Source: Chryseobacterium indologenes
GTDB lineage: Bacteria > Bacteroidota > Bacteroidia > Flavobacteriales > Weeksellaceae
Length of the DNA stretch: 44,143 bases
NCBI GenBank assembly: GCA_002439165.1
Contig: DJTE01000042.1
Location: 1-44,143, forward strand
Direction: 5' to 3'
The notes under the pieces are model-generated. The model was not told where the DNA came from, ran no database searches, and was given only the letters and a program-made list of their open reading frames with translations. The translations under genes and the position numbers were made by a program. Every line of letters begins with the position of its first letter. Position 1 is the stretch's first letter. Positions 1 through 6,794 of this stretch are shown here, one piece after another.

Positions 1-39
1 CACAACTTTTGCGCTTGATCCAAAATTTGTGATTAAATA

Positions 40-218
40 AAAAAAGCATGGGTCTGTAGTTCTTATTTAATCTGTAGAGGTTCTGGTAAACCATGAGGTA
101 TAAATAAGAGAACCCATGCCCATATAGAGCATGAGCAATCAACTTACTTATTCTACACCTCATTTTGAATTTACCAGATTCCTACAGGCAGAATAAAAGC
201 TAATGCTTTTGTTTTTCG
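40..218 (+). ncRNA. Candidate structured RNA or folded element with terminator-like end
   Basis: The stretch holds several inverted repeats. GCATGGGT (47-54) pairs with ACCCATGC (112-119), and CTTATTTA (62-69) with TAAATAAG (101-108). A longer imperfect pairing joins about 75-105 to about 143-187 (shared blocks CTGTAG, TCTGGTAAA, ATGAGGT, AATAAG). The two pairings cannot form at the same time unless as a pseudoknot. At 195-210 AAAAGC-TAAT-GCTTTT is followed by a T-rich run, like an intrinsic terminator. No protein is evident on either strand. It could be a small RNA, a leader of the next gene, or the end of a mobile element lying left of the window. Identity unknown. Confidence 0.3.
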
Positions 219-284
219 AAAAATTTGACTACAAATATACAAAAACTATACCTTTTATTGTTTATCTTAGGACAAAAATTAACT

Positions 285-578
285 ATGGTAGAAACTTTTC
301 TTAAAGAGATGAATGATTGTTATGATAATGCTGAAAAAGCATTGTCTCAACAACCACAAAAAGGACTTCTTTCTTGGCTAAAAGAAAATAGTAATTTATA
401 TTCAAAGTATGCAATGTTTGCTCTTACTACAGTGGATAGTTGGGATAAATTTGAAAATAAAGAAGCATTACAAAAAGCACATTTGGAGACCTATAAGAGA
501 CATACAGAATTTATGAACAAGGTTTCTCTTCATTTTTCTCGTTCTTCTGAAAGTCAAAATGATGAGGCATTAAGATAG
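285..578 (+). CDS. Hypothetical protein, 97 aa
   Basis: I do not recognise this protein. From the ATG at 285 it is 97 residues, soluble, rich in Lys, Glu and Ser, and predicted mainly helical, with no signal peptide or cysteine pattern apart from one Cys. A TTG at 225 in the same frame would add 20 hydrophobic residues, but the ATG is preferred because the TTG extension lies right after the terminator-like hairpin at 195-210. The region is clearly more AT-rich than the genes from 965 onward, which fits recent acquisition or an accessory locus. A hairpin terminator follows at 714-738. Its 3' end overlaps a minus-strand small ORF (511-681), so one of the two may be spurious. Confidence 0.5.
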   Translation: MVETFLKEMNDCYDNAEKALSQQPQKGLLSWLKENSNLYSKYAMFALTTVDSWDKFENKEALQKAHLETYKRHTEFMNKVSLHFSRSSESQNDEALR

Positions 579-681
579 TTTTGAATCCCATACTCAAAAT
601 AAGTAAATTCAAATCATTCCACATTCTTGTGATGAGAACAAGTTGCTCCTTTTGTAAAGGTGTTAATTCTTGATTTTCCAT
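511..681 (-). CDS. Possible small ORF, 56 aa (low confidence)
   Basis: On the minus strand an ATG at 681 opens a 56-codon frame starting MENQELTPLQKEQLVLI, with an amphipathic helical centre (RMWNDLNLLILSMGF) and a polar Glu/Lys-rich end containing a single Cys. It overlaps the plus-strand unknown gene by 68 bases. No TAnnTTTG -10 box precedes it. The composition looks protein-like, and the start sits outside the overlapping gene, but length and overlap make it uncertain. Confidence 0.22.
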   Translation of the reverse strand: MENQELTPLQKEQLVLITRMWNDLNLLILSMGFKTILMPHHFDFQKNEKNEEKPCS

Positions 682-713
682 TTTGTTAAATTTTAAGATT
701 ATTAATAAAAAAG

Positions 714-750
714 AAGACTATCTGCTTTAGATAGTCTTTGTTGTTTTGTT
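714..750. terminator. Bidirectional intrinsic terminator
   Basis: AAGACTATCT (714-723), a 5-base loop and AGATAGTCTT (729-738) form a perfect 10-bp stem followed by a T-rich tail on the plus strand. The A-run before it gives a T-tail on the minus strand too. It would end transcription of the unknown gene at 285-578. Confidence 0.7.
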
Positions 751-759
751 TCGTTGAAA

Positions 760-933
760 TTTAGTTGGTGTAGAATGGTATATAGTTACCTTATTTTTTT
801 ATCTAAAAATAATTGGCTGGTATTTTATTTTTTTGTTATATTTAATTTCACAATACAGTGAACTAAATTAGCTTTAAAATCAGACAAAAGATGAAATAAA
901 AAACAGAAATACCATAAAACTACACCAACTGAA
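760..933. repeat. 174-bp inverted-repeat element (MITE-like) upstream of protein-glutaminase
   Basis: TTTAGTTGGTGTAG (760-773) is matched in inverted orientation by CTACACCAACTGAA (920-933), 13 of 14 bases. The similarity continues inward through ATGGTAT/ATACCAT after a small indel. About 146 very AT-rich bases without an ORF lie between the arms. No clear target-site duplication is visible. It fills most of the gap before the protein-glutaminase and must contain or flank that gene's promoter. Confidence 0.4.
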
Positions 934-964
934 TATATTTTTAAACCACAAAATCATGAGAATT

Positions 965-1915
965 ATGAAAAATCTTATCCTATCCATGATGGCATTCGTG
1001 AGTGTTCTGTCATTCAATGCCTGCGCCGATTCCAATGCGAATCAGGATCTGACTGCCAAAGAAAGCAATGCAGCTTTAAAAGACTTTGGAAAAACCATTC
1101 CCGTGGGAATAGAAGAAGAAAACGGAGCCCTGAAAGTTTCGTTCATCGTTACTGCGCAGTTTTATACCATTCAGCAGACCAGAGAGAATGAAGAGTATAT
1201 TGCAATGATCCGCCAGGCTGTAAAAGAAGAAACGCCCGTTCACGTTTTCTTAAAAGCCAACACCACTGAAATCACTAAAATAGAAAAAGTAACCGATGAA
1301 GATCTCCGTTACTTTAAATCTGTCTTATCAAAAGAAGTAAAAGAAGAAAGCAATAAAGTGGTCAGCGTTCTGCCGAATGTTGCGACACTGAACAGCATGT
1401 TCACCCTGATCAAAAACCAGTCCTGCGGAACATCAACGGCTTCTTCGCCATGCATCACCTTCAGATACCCTGTTGACGGATGCTACGCCAGAGCTCACAA
1501 AATGAGACAGATCCTCATCAACAACGGCTACGATGCAGAAAAACAGTTCGTATACGGTAATTTAAAGGCTTCTACCGGCACCTGCTGTGTATCCTGGAGC
1601 TATCACGTTGCCCTTCTTGTAAGCTATAAAAATGCTTCCGGTGTTACCGAAAAAAGAATTTTTGACCCTTCCCTTTTTCCCGGCGGCCCGGTTACAGACG
1701 CTGTATGGAGAGCAGCCTGTGCCAATTCCAGCTGCGGATCGGTATCTGTAAGTTCTTATGCCAATACAGCAGGAAATGTTTATTACAGAAGCCCGGCCGG
1801 CTCCCTGATGTATGACAACAGCTACATCAATACCAATTGTGTGCTGACGACTTTCAGTGCTTTATCCGGATGTTCTCCTTCTCCAGCTCCTTATGTAGGA
1901 CACTGTGGATTTTAA
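965..1915 (+). CDS. Secreted protein-glutaminase precursor (protein-glutamine deamidase)
   Basis: Protein-glutaminase hydrolyses side-chain amides of glutamine in folded proteins, releasing ammonia. The start at 965 gives a 21-residue signal ending near FNACA, a propeptide of about 110 residues, and a mature part of 185 residues starting near VVSVLPNV, the same plan as the C. proteolyticum enzyme. The expected Cys-His-Asp triad is present with family spacing: Cys173 in DGCYARAH, His214 in SWSYHVAL, Asp234 in IFDPSL (mature positions 42, 83, 103). Many further cysteines in the mature region suit disulfides. An in-frame ATG at 956 would add three residues. The propeptide is known in the family to block the active site until cleaved. 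A small lipoprotein gene follows 71 bases later. Identification is strong; the physiological substrate is unknown. Confidence 0.95.
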   Translation: MKNLILSMMAFVSVLSFNACADSNANQDLTAKESNAALKDFGKTIPVGIEEENGALKVSFIVTAQFYTIQQTRENEEYIAMIRQAVKEETPVHVFLKANTTEITKIEKVTDEDLRYFKSVLSKEVKEESNKVVSVLPNVATLNSMFTLIKNQSCGTSTASSPCITFRYPVDGCYARAHKMRQILINNGYDAEKQFVYGNLKASTGTCCVSWSYHVALLVSYKNASGVTEKRIFDPSLFPGGPVTDAVWRAACANSSCGSVSVSSYANTAGNVYYRSPAGSLMYDNSYINTNCVLTTFSALSGCSPSPAPYVGHCGF

Positions 1916-1986
1916 TTAACTTTCAGCAGTTCCTGTATCTGTTTTTATTAATAAATTGCAGGAACTGTTATTTAATACAATATTTT

Positions 1987-2304
1987 ATGAAAGCCTGGAC
2001 CTATTTACTTTTATTATTTTTTATGATCACATCCTGCTCCGGAAATTCAAGTCCGAAAAACCTGACCTGGTATAATAATTCAACCATCACCGGCATTACG
2101 GAAGACCCGGACAACCCGGAGAGATTCTTGCGGGTATCCATAGGAATAAGCCAGCAGGTATTCTATGTATCCAAAAAGAAAGAAGATGCTCTTCTCATGG
2201 ATAAAGCAACCCAGAGCTATAAAAGAGGAAAGGCTTTCGATATAGGTATTGAAAATAACACCAACATCATTAAAGAAATGAAAGAAGTGAAGAAGGACAA
2301 CTAA
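1987..2304 (+). CDS. Small lipoprotein, 105 aa, unknown function
   Basis: I do not recognise a family. The ATG at 1987 is chosen because it is followed directly by a lipoprotein signal: MKAWTYLLLLFFMITSC, with lipobox ITSC (Cys17). An upstream start at 1837 would run inside the protein-glutaminase gene. The mature part is about 88 residues, polar, with a lysine-rich end. No acidic stretch follows the lipid Cys (CSGNSSPK), so surface export is not suggested and a periplasm-facing anchor is more likely. It lies 71 bases after protein-glutaminase with no terminator between, so the two are probably co-transcribed. A role linked to the enzyme (folding, inhibition, export) is only an inference from position. 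Confidence 0.7.
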   Translation: MKAWTYLLLLFFMITSCSGNSSPKNLTWYNNSTITGITEDPDNPERFLRVSIGISQQVFYVSKKKEDALLMDKATQSYKRGKAFDIGIENNTNIIKEMKEVKKDN

Positions 2305-2349
2305 TCCTCCTGCTTTTTTCTATATATTCTGATTAAAAAATTGATTTCA

Positions 2350-2379
2350 AAAAACAGCCTGCATCTTCTCAGCAGGCTG
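2350..2379 (-). terminator. Intrinsic terminator of the SDR gene
   Basis: CAGCCTGC (2355-2362) and GCAGGCTG (2372-2379) form an 8-bp stem. On the minus strand it is followed by a T-run (A-run at about 2349-2354), placing it downstream of the SDR gene. Confidence 0.65.
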
Positions 2380-2389
2380 TCTCTAAAGG

Positions 2390-2422
2390 GATCCCGTTCA
2401 CTTCTCGGCGGGATCTTTTTAT
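2390..2422 (+). terminator. Intrinsic terminator of the protein-glutaminase/lipoprotein unit
   Basis: GATCCCG (2390-2396) pairs with CGGGATC (2409-2415), followed by TTTTTATTG on the plus strand. Together with the hairpin at 2355-2379 it separates two convergent transcripts. Confidence 0.65.
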
Positions 2423-2426
2423 TGTT

Positions 2427-3179
2427 TTAGCGGATCACAGAGATTCCGGCATCTACCTTTATTTCAGCCCCATGAATATATGAAGCCTCATCCGAAGCCA
2501 GAAACAGCACTGTATTAGCGATTTCTGTCGGTTCACCCTGTCTTTTGAACGGTATGGTAGGAATAATATCAGTAACCGCCTGCCCGATCTGTTCTTCCGT
2601 AAGCCCCGTATTATTAAAAATATTGGTCTTAATATGCCCCGGACTGACACCGTTTACCCGTATTCCCCTTTCCGTAAGCTCTGTCGCAAACGTTTTGATA
2701 AAGGACTGTACCGCTGATTTTGCTGCCGAATACACGGAAAAACCGGGCATCGCAATTTCTGTGGCTACGGAAGTATTGAAAATAACTGAACTGCCTTCTT
2801 TCATTAATGACAACATCTGCTGTACCGTAAAAAACGGTCCCTTCACCAGCATATCAAACAGCTCGTCAAAATGCTTTTCATCCACACTTTCTATGGAGGC
2901 AAATCTTCCATAACCCGCATTGGCAAAAACCACATCAATGGTTTCTGTATATTTCAGAACCTCATCACGAAGATTTATCAGATCCTGCATATTCCCAGCA
3001 TTGGAAACAATTCCTGAAGCGTGTTCTCCCAGTTGTTCCAATGCTTTATTCACTGTTTCTTCACTTCTCCCGGTAATAATCACCCTCCCTCCTTCACGGA
3101 TAAACTGTTCTGCCGTTGCCAGCCCCATTCCATTTGTTCCTCCTGTAATTAAAATGGTTTTGTTTTTAAATCGCTGCAT
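2427..3179 (-). CDS. SDR-family NAD(P)-dependent oxidoreductase
   Basis: A classical short-chain dehydrogenase/reductase of 250 residues with a Rossmann fold. The start at 3179 (MQRFKNKTILITGG) is preferred over the ATG nine codons upstream because SDR proteins normally begin a few residues before the first beta strand. Visible motifs are the nucleotide-binding TGGTNGMG near the N-terminus, NAGYG in the middle, the catalytic Ser in NTSVA and the Tyr-Lys pair in YSAAKSA, and PGHIKTN after it. It resembles the subgroup annotated as 3-oxoacyl-ACP-reductase-like or glucose-dehydrogenase-like, but the substrate cannot be read from sequence. It is divergent from the nitroreductase/ohr operon across a 239-base gap that carries an OhrR-type operator, so joint control is possible. 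Confidence 0.9.
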   Translation of the reverse strand: MQRFKNKTILITGGTNGMGLATAEQFIREGGRVIITGRSEETVNKALEQLGEHASGIVSNAGNMQDLINLRDEVLKYTETIDVVFANAGYGRFASIESVDEKHFDELFDMLVKGPFFTVQQMLSLMKEGSSVIFNTSVATEIAMPGFSVYSAAKSAVQSFIKTFATELTERGIRVNGVSPGHIKTNIFNNTGLTEEQIGQAVTDIIPTIPFKRQGEPTEIANTVLFLASDEASYIHGAEIKVDAGISVIR

Positions 3180-3310
3180 TATTTTTTGTTTAAAATTCTG
3201 TGGCAAAGATTAAAAAACCATCTTCTCAAAAAAATCCGTTTCATGCTGAAAACAACAGCTGTCTTGAAAATATCAGGATAAATTATGCAAAGCACAATTA
3301 AATTTTCAAA

Positions 3311-3347
3311 AATTAAATTGTGTACAATTTAATTGTTCGTATATTTG
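3311..3347 (+). promoter_or_regulatory. Promoter with overlapping OhrR-type palindromic operator
   Basis: AATTAAATTGT (3311-3321) and ACAATTTAATT (3324-3334) are perfect inverted arms around a GT centre. TTG at 3318-3320 and TATATTTG at 3340-3347, 19 bases apart, fit the Bacteroidota promoter. The operator covers the upstream element, so a bound repressor would block the polymerase. The arm sequence resembles known OhrR boxes built on ACAATT/AATTGT, and an OhrR-type gene lies in the operon it precedes. Confidence 0.8.
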
Positions 3348-3418
3348 CAGTGTTGTTTTAACTCCGGTTCATGAAACAGGAGCTATCATAAGAAGTAGTT
3401 TAATTAAAAAATAAAGAA

Positions 3419-4051
3419 ATGTCATTAATAGAAGATTTACAATGGAGACATGCGGTAAAAGCATACGATCCCGGCAAAAAAGTATCTGAAGCAGATCTGA
3501 ATACAATTTTAGAAGCAGCGAGGTTAGCACCTACTTCCTCAGGATTGCAGCCTTTCCGCATCATTGTTGTAGAGAATCAGGAGCTGAAAGATAAAATGAT
3601 GGCCGGAGCCCTGAACCCGGAAGTGATGAGAGATTCTTCTCACGTTCTTGTATTCGCTGCATGGGACAGCTATTCCAATGAAAAGATCGACAAAGTGTAT
3701 GATTATCATACCGATGTAAGGGAACTTCCGAGAGGACGTTTCGGAAGTTATACCGATAAGATCAAATCTATGTACGGTGCACAAACCCCTGAAGAACATT
3801 TTGCCCACACTGCCAGACAGACGTATATCGCTCTGGGAATGGCCCTTGCACAGGCGGCCGAGTTAAAGATCGACAGTACTCCGGCAGAAGGATTCAGCAA
3901 TCAGGTAGTGGATGAAATTCTTGGATTAAAAGAACTGGGACTTAGAAGTGTAAGCCTTTTATACCTCGGATACAGGGATGAAGCGAATGACTGGCTGTCT
4001 TCTATGAAAAAAGTAAGGATTCCGATGGAGGAATTTATCATTAAAAAGTAA
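3419..4051 (+). CDS. NAD(P)H-dependent nitroreductase-family flavoprotein
   Basis: A 210-residue protein of the FMN-dependent nitroreductase family (NfsB/oxygen-insensitive type), usually a cytoplasmic dimer reducing nitro compounds or quinones with NAD(P)H. The N-terminus has the family's RHAVKAYDP and the FMN-binding APTSSGLQPFR segment. The C-terminal part has the glycine-rich LGLRSVSLLYLGYR region. Length is typical. It is the first gene of an operon with the MarR/OhrR regulator (31-base gap) and Ohr. That context suggests a role in handling reactive products of lipid or organic peroxides, such as aldehydes or quinones. This is inference; the operator just upstream supports peroxide-dependent induction. 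Confidence 0.9.
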   Translation: MSLIEDLQWRHAVKAYDPGKKVSEADLNTILEAARLAPTSSGLQPFRIIVVENQELKDKMMAGALNPEVMRDSSHVLVFAAWDSYSNEKIDKVYDYHTDVRELPRGRFGSYTDKIKSMYGAQTPEEHFAHTARQTYIALGMALAQAAELKIDSTPAEGFSNQVVDEILGLKELGLRSVSLLYLGYRDEANDWLSSMKKVRIPMEEFIIKK

Positions 4052-4082
4052 TATCTTCATCATTTCTTTCATATTCAGCCTT

Positions 4083-4517
4083 ATGGAAAATTCAAACCCA
4101 CCCAAATTAGAAAACCAGATCTGTTTTCCTTTATATGTTATTGCCAAAGAGATTACAGGCCTTTACCGTCCTTTTCTCGATGAGCTGGATATTACCTATC
4201 CTCAGTACCTTGTGATGATGGTATTGTGGGAAAATGACGGGGTTACGGTAAGCCATATCGGTGAGAAAGTTTTCCTGGACAGCGGAACCTTAACTCCCCT
4301 TCTTAAAAGACTGGAGAACAAAGGTATCATCAACAGAAAACGGAAAAAAGAAGATGAAAGAGTGGTTGAAGTATTTTTAACGGAATCAGGGAAACATCTG
4401 CAAAAGAAAGCCTGTGAAATTCCCGGAAAAATTCAGAATAAAATAGGTGTAGACACCGAAGACCTTATTCATCTTAAAGAAACGATCCAAAAAATATTAA
4501 ACAAAATAGAGAAATAA
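4083..4517 (+). CDS. ohrR: OhrR-type MarR family peroxide-sensing repressor
   Basis: A 144-residue winged-helix MarR protein. The N-terminal NQICFPLY motif carries the reactive Cys (Cys14), and Tyr28 and Tyr39 occupy the positions known in OhrR to hold the cysteine thiolate. This combination marks OhrR among MarR proteins. The DNA-binding region includes LDSGTLTPLLKRLENKG and the wing DERVVEV. A second Cys at 111 leaves open a two-Cys mechanism. Reduced OhrR represses and organic hydroperoxides release it from DNA. The gene is adjacent to ohr with no gap (stop at 4517, next ATG at 4518), and its likely operator is the palindrome at 3311-3334, so it should control its own operon. Confidence 0.9.
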   Translation: MENSNPPKLENQICFPLYVIAKEITGLYRPFLDELDITYPQYLVMMVLWENDGVTVSHIGEKVFLDSGTLTPLLKRLENKGIINRKRKKEDERVVEVFLTESGKHLQKKACEIPGKIQNKIGVDTEDLIHLKETIQKILNKIEK

Positions 4518-4940
4518 ATGAAAACGCTATATACAACAAAGGTAACAGCTCAGGGCGGAAGAAACGGCCACGTAAAAAGTGAGAACGGAGTTCTGGAACT
4601 TGATGTAAGAATGCCTAAAGCGCTAGGCGGTGCCAATGATGACTTTGCCAACCCTGAGATGCTTTTTGCAGCGGGATATTCAGCCTGCTTCGACAGTGCT
4701 CTGAACCGTGTGATCAGTCTGTCTAAAATAAAAACCGGTGAAACAACCGTAACGGCACAGGTAAGCATAGGGCAGCTTGAAAACGGAGGATTCGGACTGG
4801 CGGCAGAATTGGATGTGAATATCCCGGGAGTTTCTTTAGAGGAAGCACAGGCTCTGACAGAGAAAGCTCACGAGATCTGTCCGTACTCCAATGCAACAAG
4901 AAATAATATGGAAGTGAAGCTTTCCGTAACGAATAATTAA
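4518..4940 (+). CDS. ohr: Organic hydroperoxide resistance protein Ohr (thiol peroxidase)
   Basis: A 140-residue Ohr/OsmC-fold enzyme that reduces organic and fatty-acid hydroperoxides, usually with lipoylated partners in the family. Both catalytic cysteines are in place: Cys57 in AAGYSACFDSAL and Cys121 in HEICPYSNATRNN, with the conserved Arg15 and Glu47 that position the peroxidatic thiolate. The HEICPYSNATR motif favours Ohr over OsmC. It acts in the cytoplasm as a dimer in known members. Last gene of the nitroreductase-ohrR-ohr operon and followed by a terminator at 4963-4992. Confidence 0.95.
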   Translation: MKTLYTTKVTAQGGRNGHVKSENGVLELDVRMPKALGGANDDFANPEMLFAAGYSACFDSALNRVISLSKIKTGETTVTAQVSIGQLENGGFGLAAELDVNIPGVSLEEAQALTEKAHEICPYSNATRNNMEVKLSVTNN

Positions 4941-4962
4941 TTATTTTCTATATAATAAAAAG

Positions 4963-4992
4963 CATCTTATTTTCTGATAAGATGTTTTTTTA
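4963..4992 (+). terminator. Intrinsic terminator after ohr
   Basis: CATCTTAT (4963-4970), a 6-base loop and ATAAGATG (4977-4984) form a perfect stem followed by seven T. Confidence 0.85.
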
Positions 4993-5058
4993 TGCTTAAA
5001 CGACATCAAAACAGTAAATAACATCAGATCTCAGGAATAAAATACCTACGTAATCCGC

Positions 5059-5594
5059 GGGAAATTTAAAAGCAAAAAAATTATGCTTCCATACAATCCC
5101 CGGATTAGAAAACGCGATGGCGCAAAGGTTTTTGATTATGCTGACGTTTTAAGGCACAAGAAAATTCAAAATTTTCAGCAGGTAATACAGTAATAAATTT
5201 TATCGAAGATAAAATCTTAGCGCCTTATATCCATGAAGGAAGGGAGAAAATGGCGCCCTTGCGCAAACCAACAAAAGTACACTCAAAAAAATCTGCTCAA
5301 TCTGCCAAATCCGTGGGAAATTTAAAAGCAAAAAAATTATGCTTCCATACAATCCCCGGATTAGAAAACGCGATGGCGCAAAGGTTTTTGATTATCCTGA
5401 CGTTTTAAGGCACAAGAAAATTCAAAATTTTCAGCAGGTAATACAGTAATAAATTTTATCGAAGATAAAATCTTAGCACCTTATACCCATGAAGGAAGGG
5501 AAAAAATGGCGCCCTTGCGCAAACCAACAAAAGTACACTCAAAAAAATCTGCTCAATCTGCCAAATCTGTGGGAAATTTAAAAGCAAAAAAATT
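5059..5594. repeat. Tandem 256-bp non-coding repeat (two full copies plus a partial third)
   Basis: The unit beginning GGGAAATTTAAAAGC starts at 5059 and again at 5315 and 5571, an exact 256-base period. The two full copies differ at only about five positions, so the duplication is recent. No plausible ORF spans the unit. Each copy holds two hairpins: GAAAATT-CAA-AATTTTC (5160-5176) and ATTTTATC-GAA-GATAAAAT (5197-5215), and GCGCAAAGG near the front can pair with CCCTTGCGC near the end. A diverged inverted copy lies at about 20040-20287. The repeat fills most of the 714-base gap between ohr and the deformylase gene; 5595-5654 holds nothing I recognise. Confidence 0.85.
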
Positions 5595-5654
5595 CGTGCA
5601 TTCGTGGCAAAAAACAATTCGCATTAAATTTTATAAATTTTCTGTTCCTATCCC

Positions 5655-6290
5655 CTACCTTCTCATCAGATCACTCTTCTGATAGGCATCCACTTTTTTG
5701 TAAGCCTCATTCTTTTCCCTTTCTTTTTTATCAGAAATCAGGATACCGAACAGATGATCTATTTCGTGCTGAAAAATAACAGCCGTGAAACCTTCCACAA
5801 TTTCCGAATATTTCTGTCCTTTTAAATCAACATATTCCAGCTGAATCACTTTACTTCTGTAAAACTGGTCTCTGAAATCGGGAATGGAAAGATCTCCTTC
5901 AGGACCGAGGTTCTGTATATCGGATTTCCAGACAATAACGGGATTGATGAAGTATTCCAGCGGTTCACCCTGTTTATCAAAACGCTGTACCCAGATCACT
6001 TTTCTGTTGATTCCTACCTGTGGTGCTGCAATTCCTACTCCGCCGTCCGTAGAAAGAAGGGATTCTTTCATTCTTTTGACTAAAACCGCCGTTTGAGGGT
6101 CTGTCGGATCAATTTCTGAAGAAAGTGACAGCAGGGTTTTATGCTGATGCCCGTCCGTGGTCTGGTAAATAGGAAGTGCGGTACTGATTTCTCCCTGGCT
6201 GATAATAGAAATTTCAGCAGGTGTCAGCTTCTGAGCATTGACTATACCCATCAACAGGACAAGCAGAAAGGATATTTTTTTCATTTTCAT
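5655..6290 (-). CDS. Exported peptide-deformylase homologue with Asp in place of the metal-ligand Cys
   Basis: The protein of 211 residues starts with a signal peptide (KKISFLLVLLMGIVNAQK, cut after NA), unlike cytoplasmic deformylases. The three family motifs are recognisable. Motif 1 is GVGIAAPQVG (84-93). Motif 3 is HEIDH (175-179). Motif 2, normally EGCLS, reads EGDLS (131-135); the codon is GAT. In known deformylases that Cys and the two His bind the catalytic metal. Asp can bind metal, so the protein may keep a changed metal site or be inactive. Deformylases remove N-formyl groups from nascent proteins, so an exported copy must do something else or act on secreted peptides. A perfect -10 box (6302-6309, minus strand) lies just upstream. 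The housekeeping def gene is not in this window. Confidence 0.85.
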   Translation of the reverse strand: MKMKKISFLLVLLMGIVNAQKLTPAEISIISQGEISTALPIYQTTDGHQHKTLLSLSSEIDPTDPQTAVLVKRMKESLLSTDGGVGIAAPQVGINRKVIWVQRFDKQGEPLEYFINPVIVWKSDIQNLGPEGDLSIPDFRDQFYRSKVIQLEYVDLKGQKYSEIVEGFTAVIFQHEIDHLFGILISDKKEREKNEAYKKVDAYQKSDLMRR

Positions 6291-6301
6291 TGAATGTAAT
6301 A

Positions 6302-6309
6302 CAAAGATA
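6302..6309 (-). promoter_or_regulatory. -10 box TATCTTTG of the exported deformylase gene
   Basis: On the minus strand TATCTTTG matches TAnnTTTG exactly and ends 12 bases before the start codon at 6290, leaving a very short leader. Confidence 0.6.
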
Positions 6310-6414
6310 GATGAATATAGTAATTTACAGAATTATATTGTATTGATAAAAGACATTATTACTCTGTATATTTTACAAATTGACGGCATAGGCTTCGGCT
6401 ATTTTTTATTATTA

Positions 6415-6434
6415 AGGTGGACTAAAGTCCATCT
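6415..6434. repeat. Small palindrome and degraded repeat fragments in a gene-free gap
   Basis: The 504-base gap 6291-6794 has no ORF of note. AGGTGGACT (6415-6423) and AGTCCATCT (6426-6434) form a 9-bp hairpin with one G-U pair, like a REP-type palindrome. Around 6549-6625 and 6713-6735 there are phrases shared with the 256-bp repeat (AATCTGCTCAATCTGC, ATCTGCGGGAAAT), probably remnants of the same family. Confidence 0.45.
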
Positions 6435-6735
6435 GTATTGAATAAATTCCACATAATGCCATTGGTGTTTTTACTAAGAATTCTTTGTTATTTTTATTAT
6501 CCTGGTATTTGAGCAGGCTTTTTATTTTATGGTAAATAGAAATCTGCTCAATCTGCATAATCCGAGACAAAAAATATCCACAAAAACCCTTGAAACCTAA
6601 GCGATCTGCGGGAAATTATTTTAACCACAACAGACACAAAAGCTTATGACACTTTAATGATTTTAAGTTCGAAACTTTGTGTATAGAAGTTCACTTAAGT
6701 TCTCTAAAAATCTATGTAATCTGAGTAATCTGCGG

Positions 6736-6765
6736 AAAACAGAAAAACAGGCCAAAACCTGTTTT
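6736..6765 (-). terminator. Intrinsic terminator after the ChaN-like gene
   Basis: On the minus strand AAAACAGG (6765-6758), a 6-base loop and CCTGTTTT (6751-6744) are followed by a T-rich tail, 30 bases after the stop codon of the ChaN-like gene. Confidence 0.7.
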
Positions 6766-6794
6766 AAATATTCTCGTTTATCGAGTGAATATGA

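Noticed and set aside
2545..3213. Two plus-strand ORFs of 122 and 97 codons
   Set aside because: Antisense to the SDR gene with intact SDR motifs.
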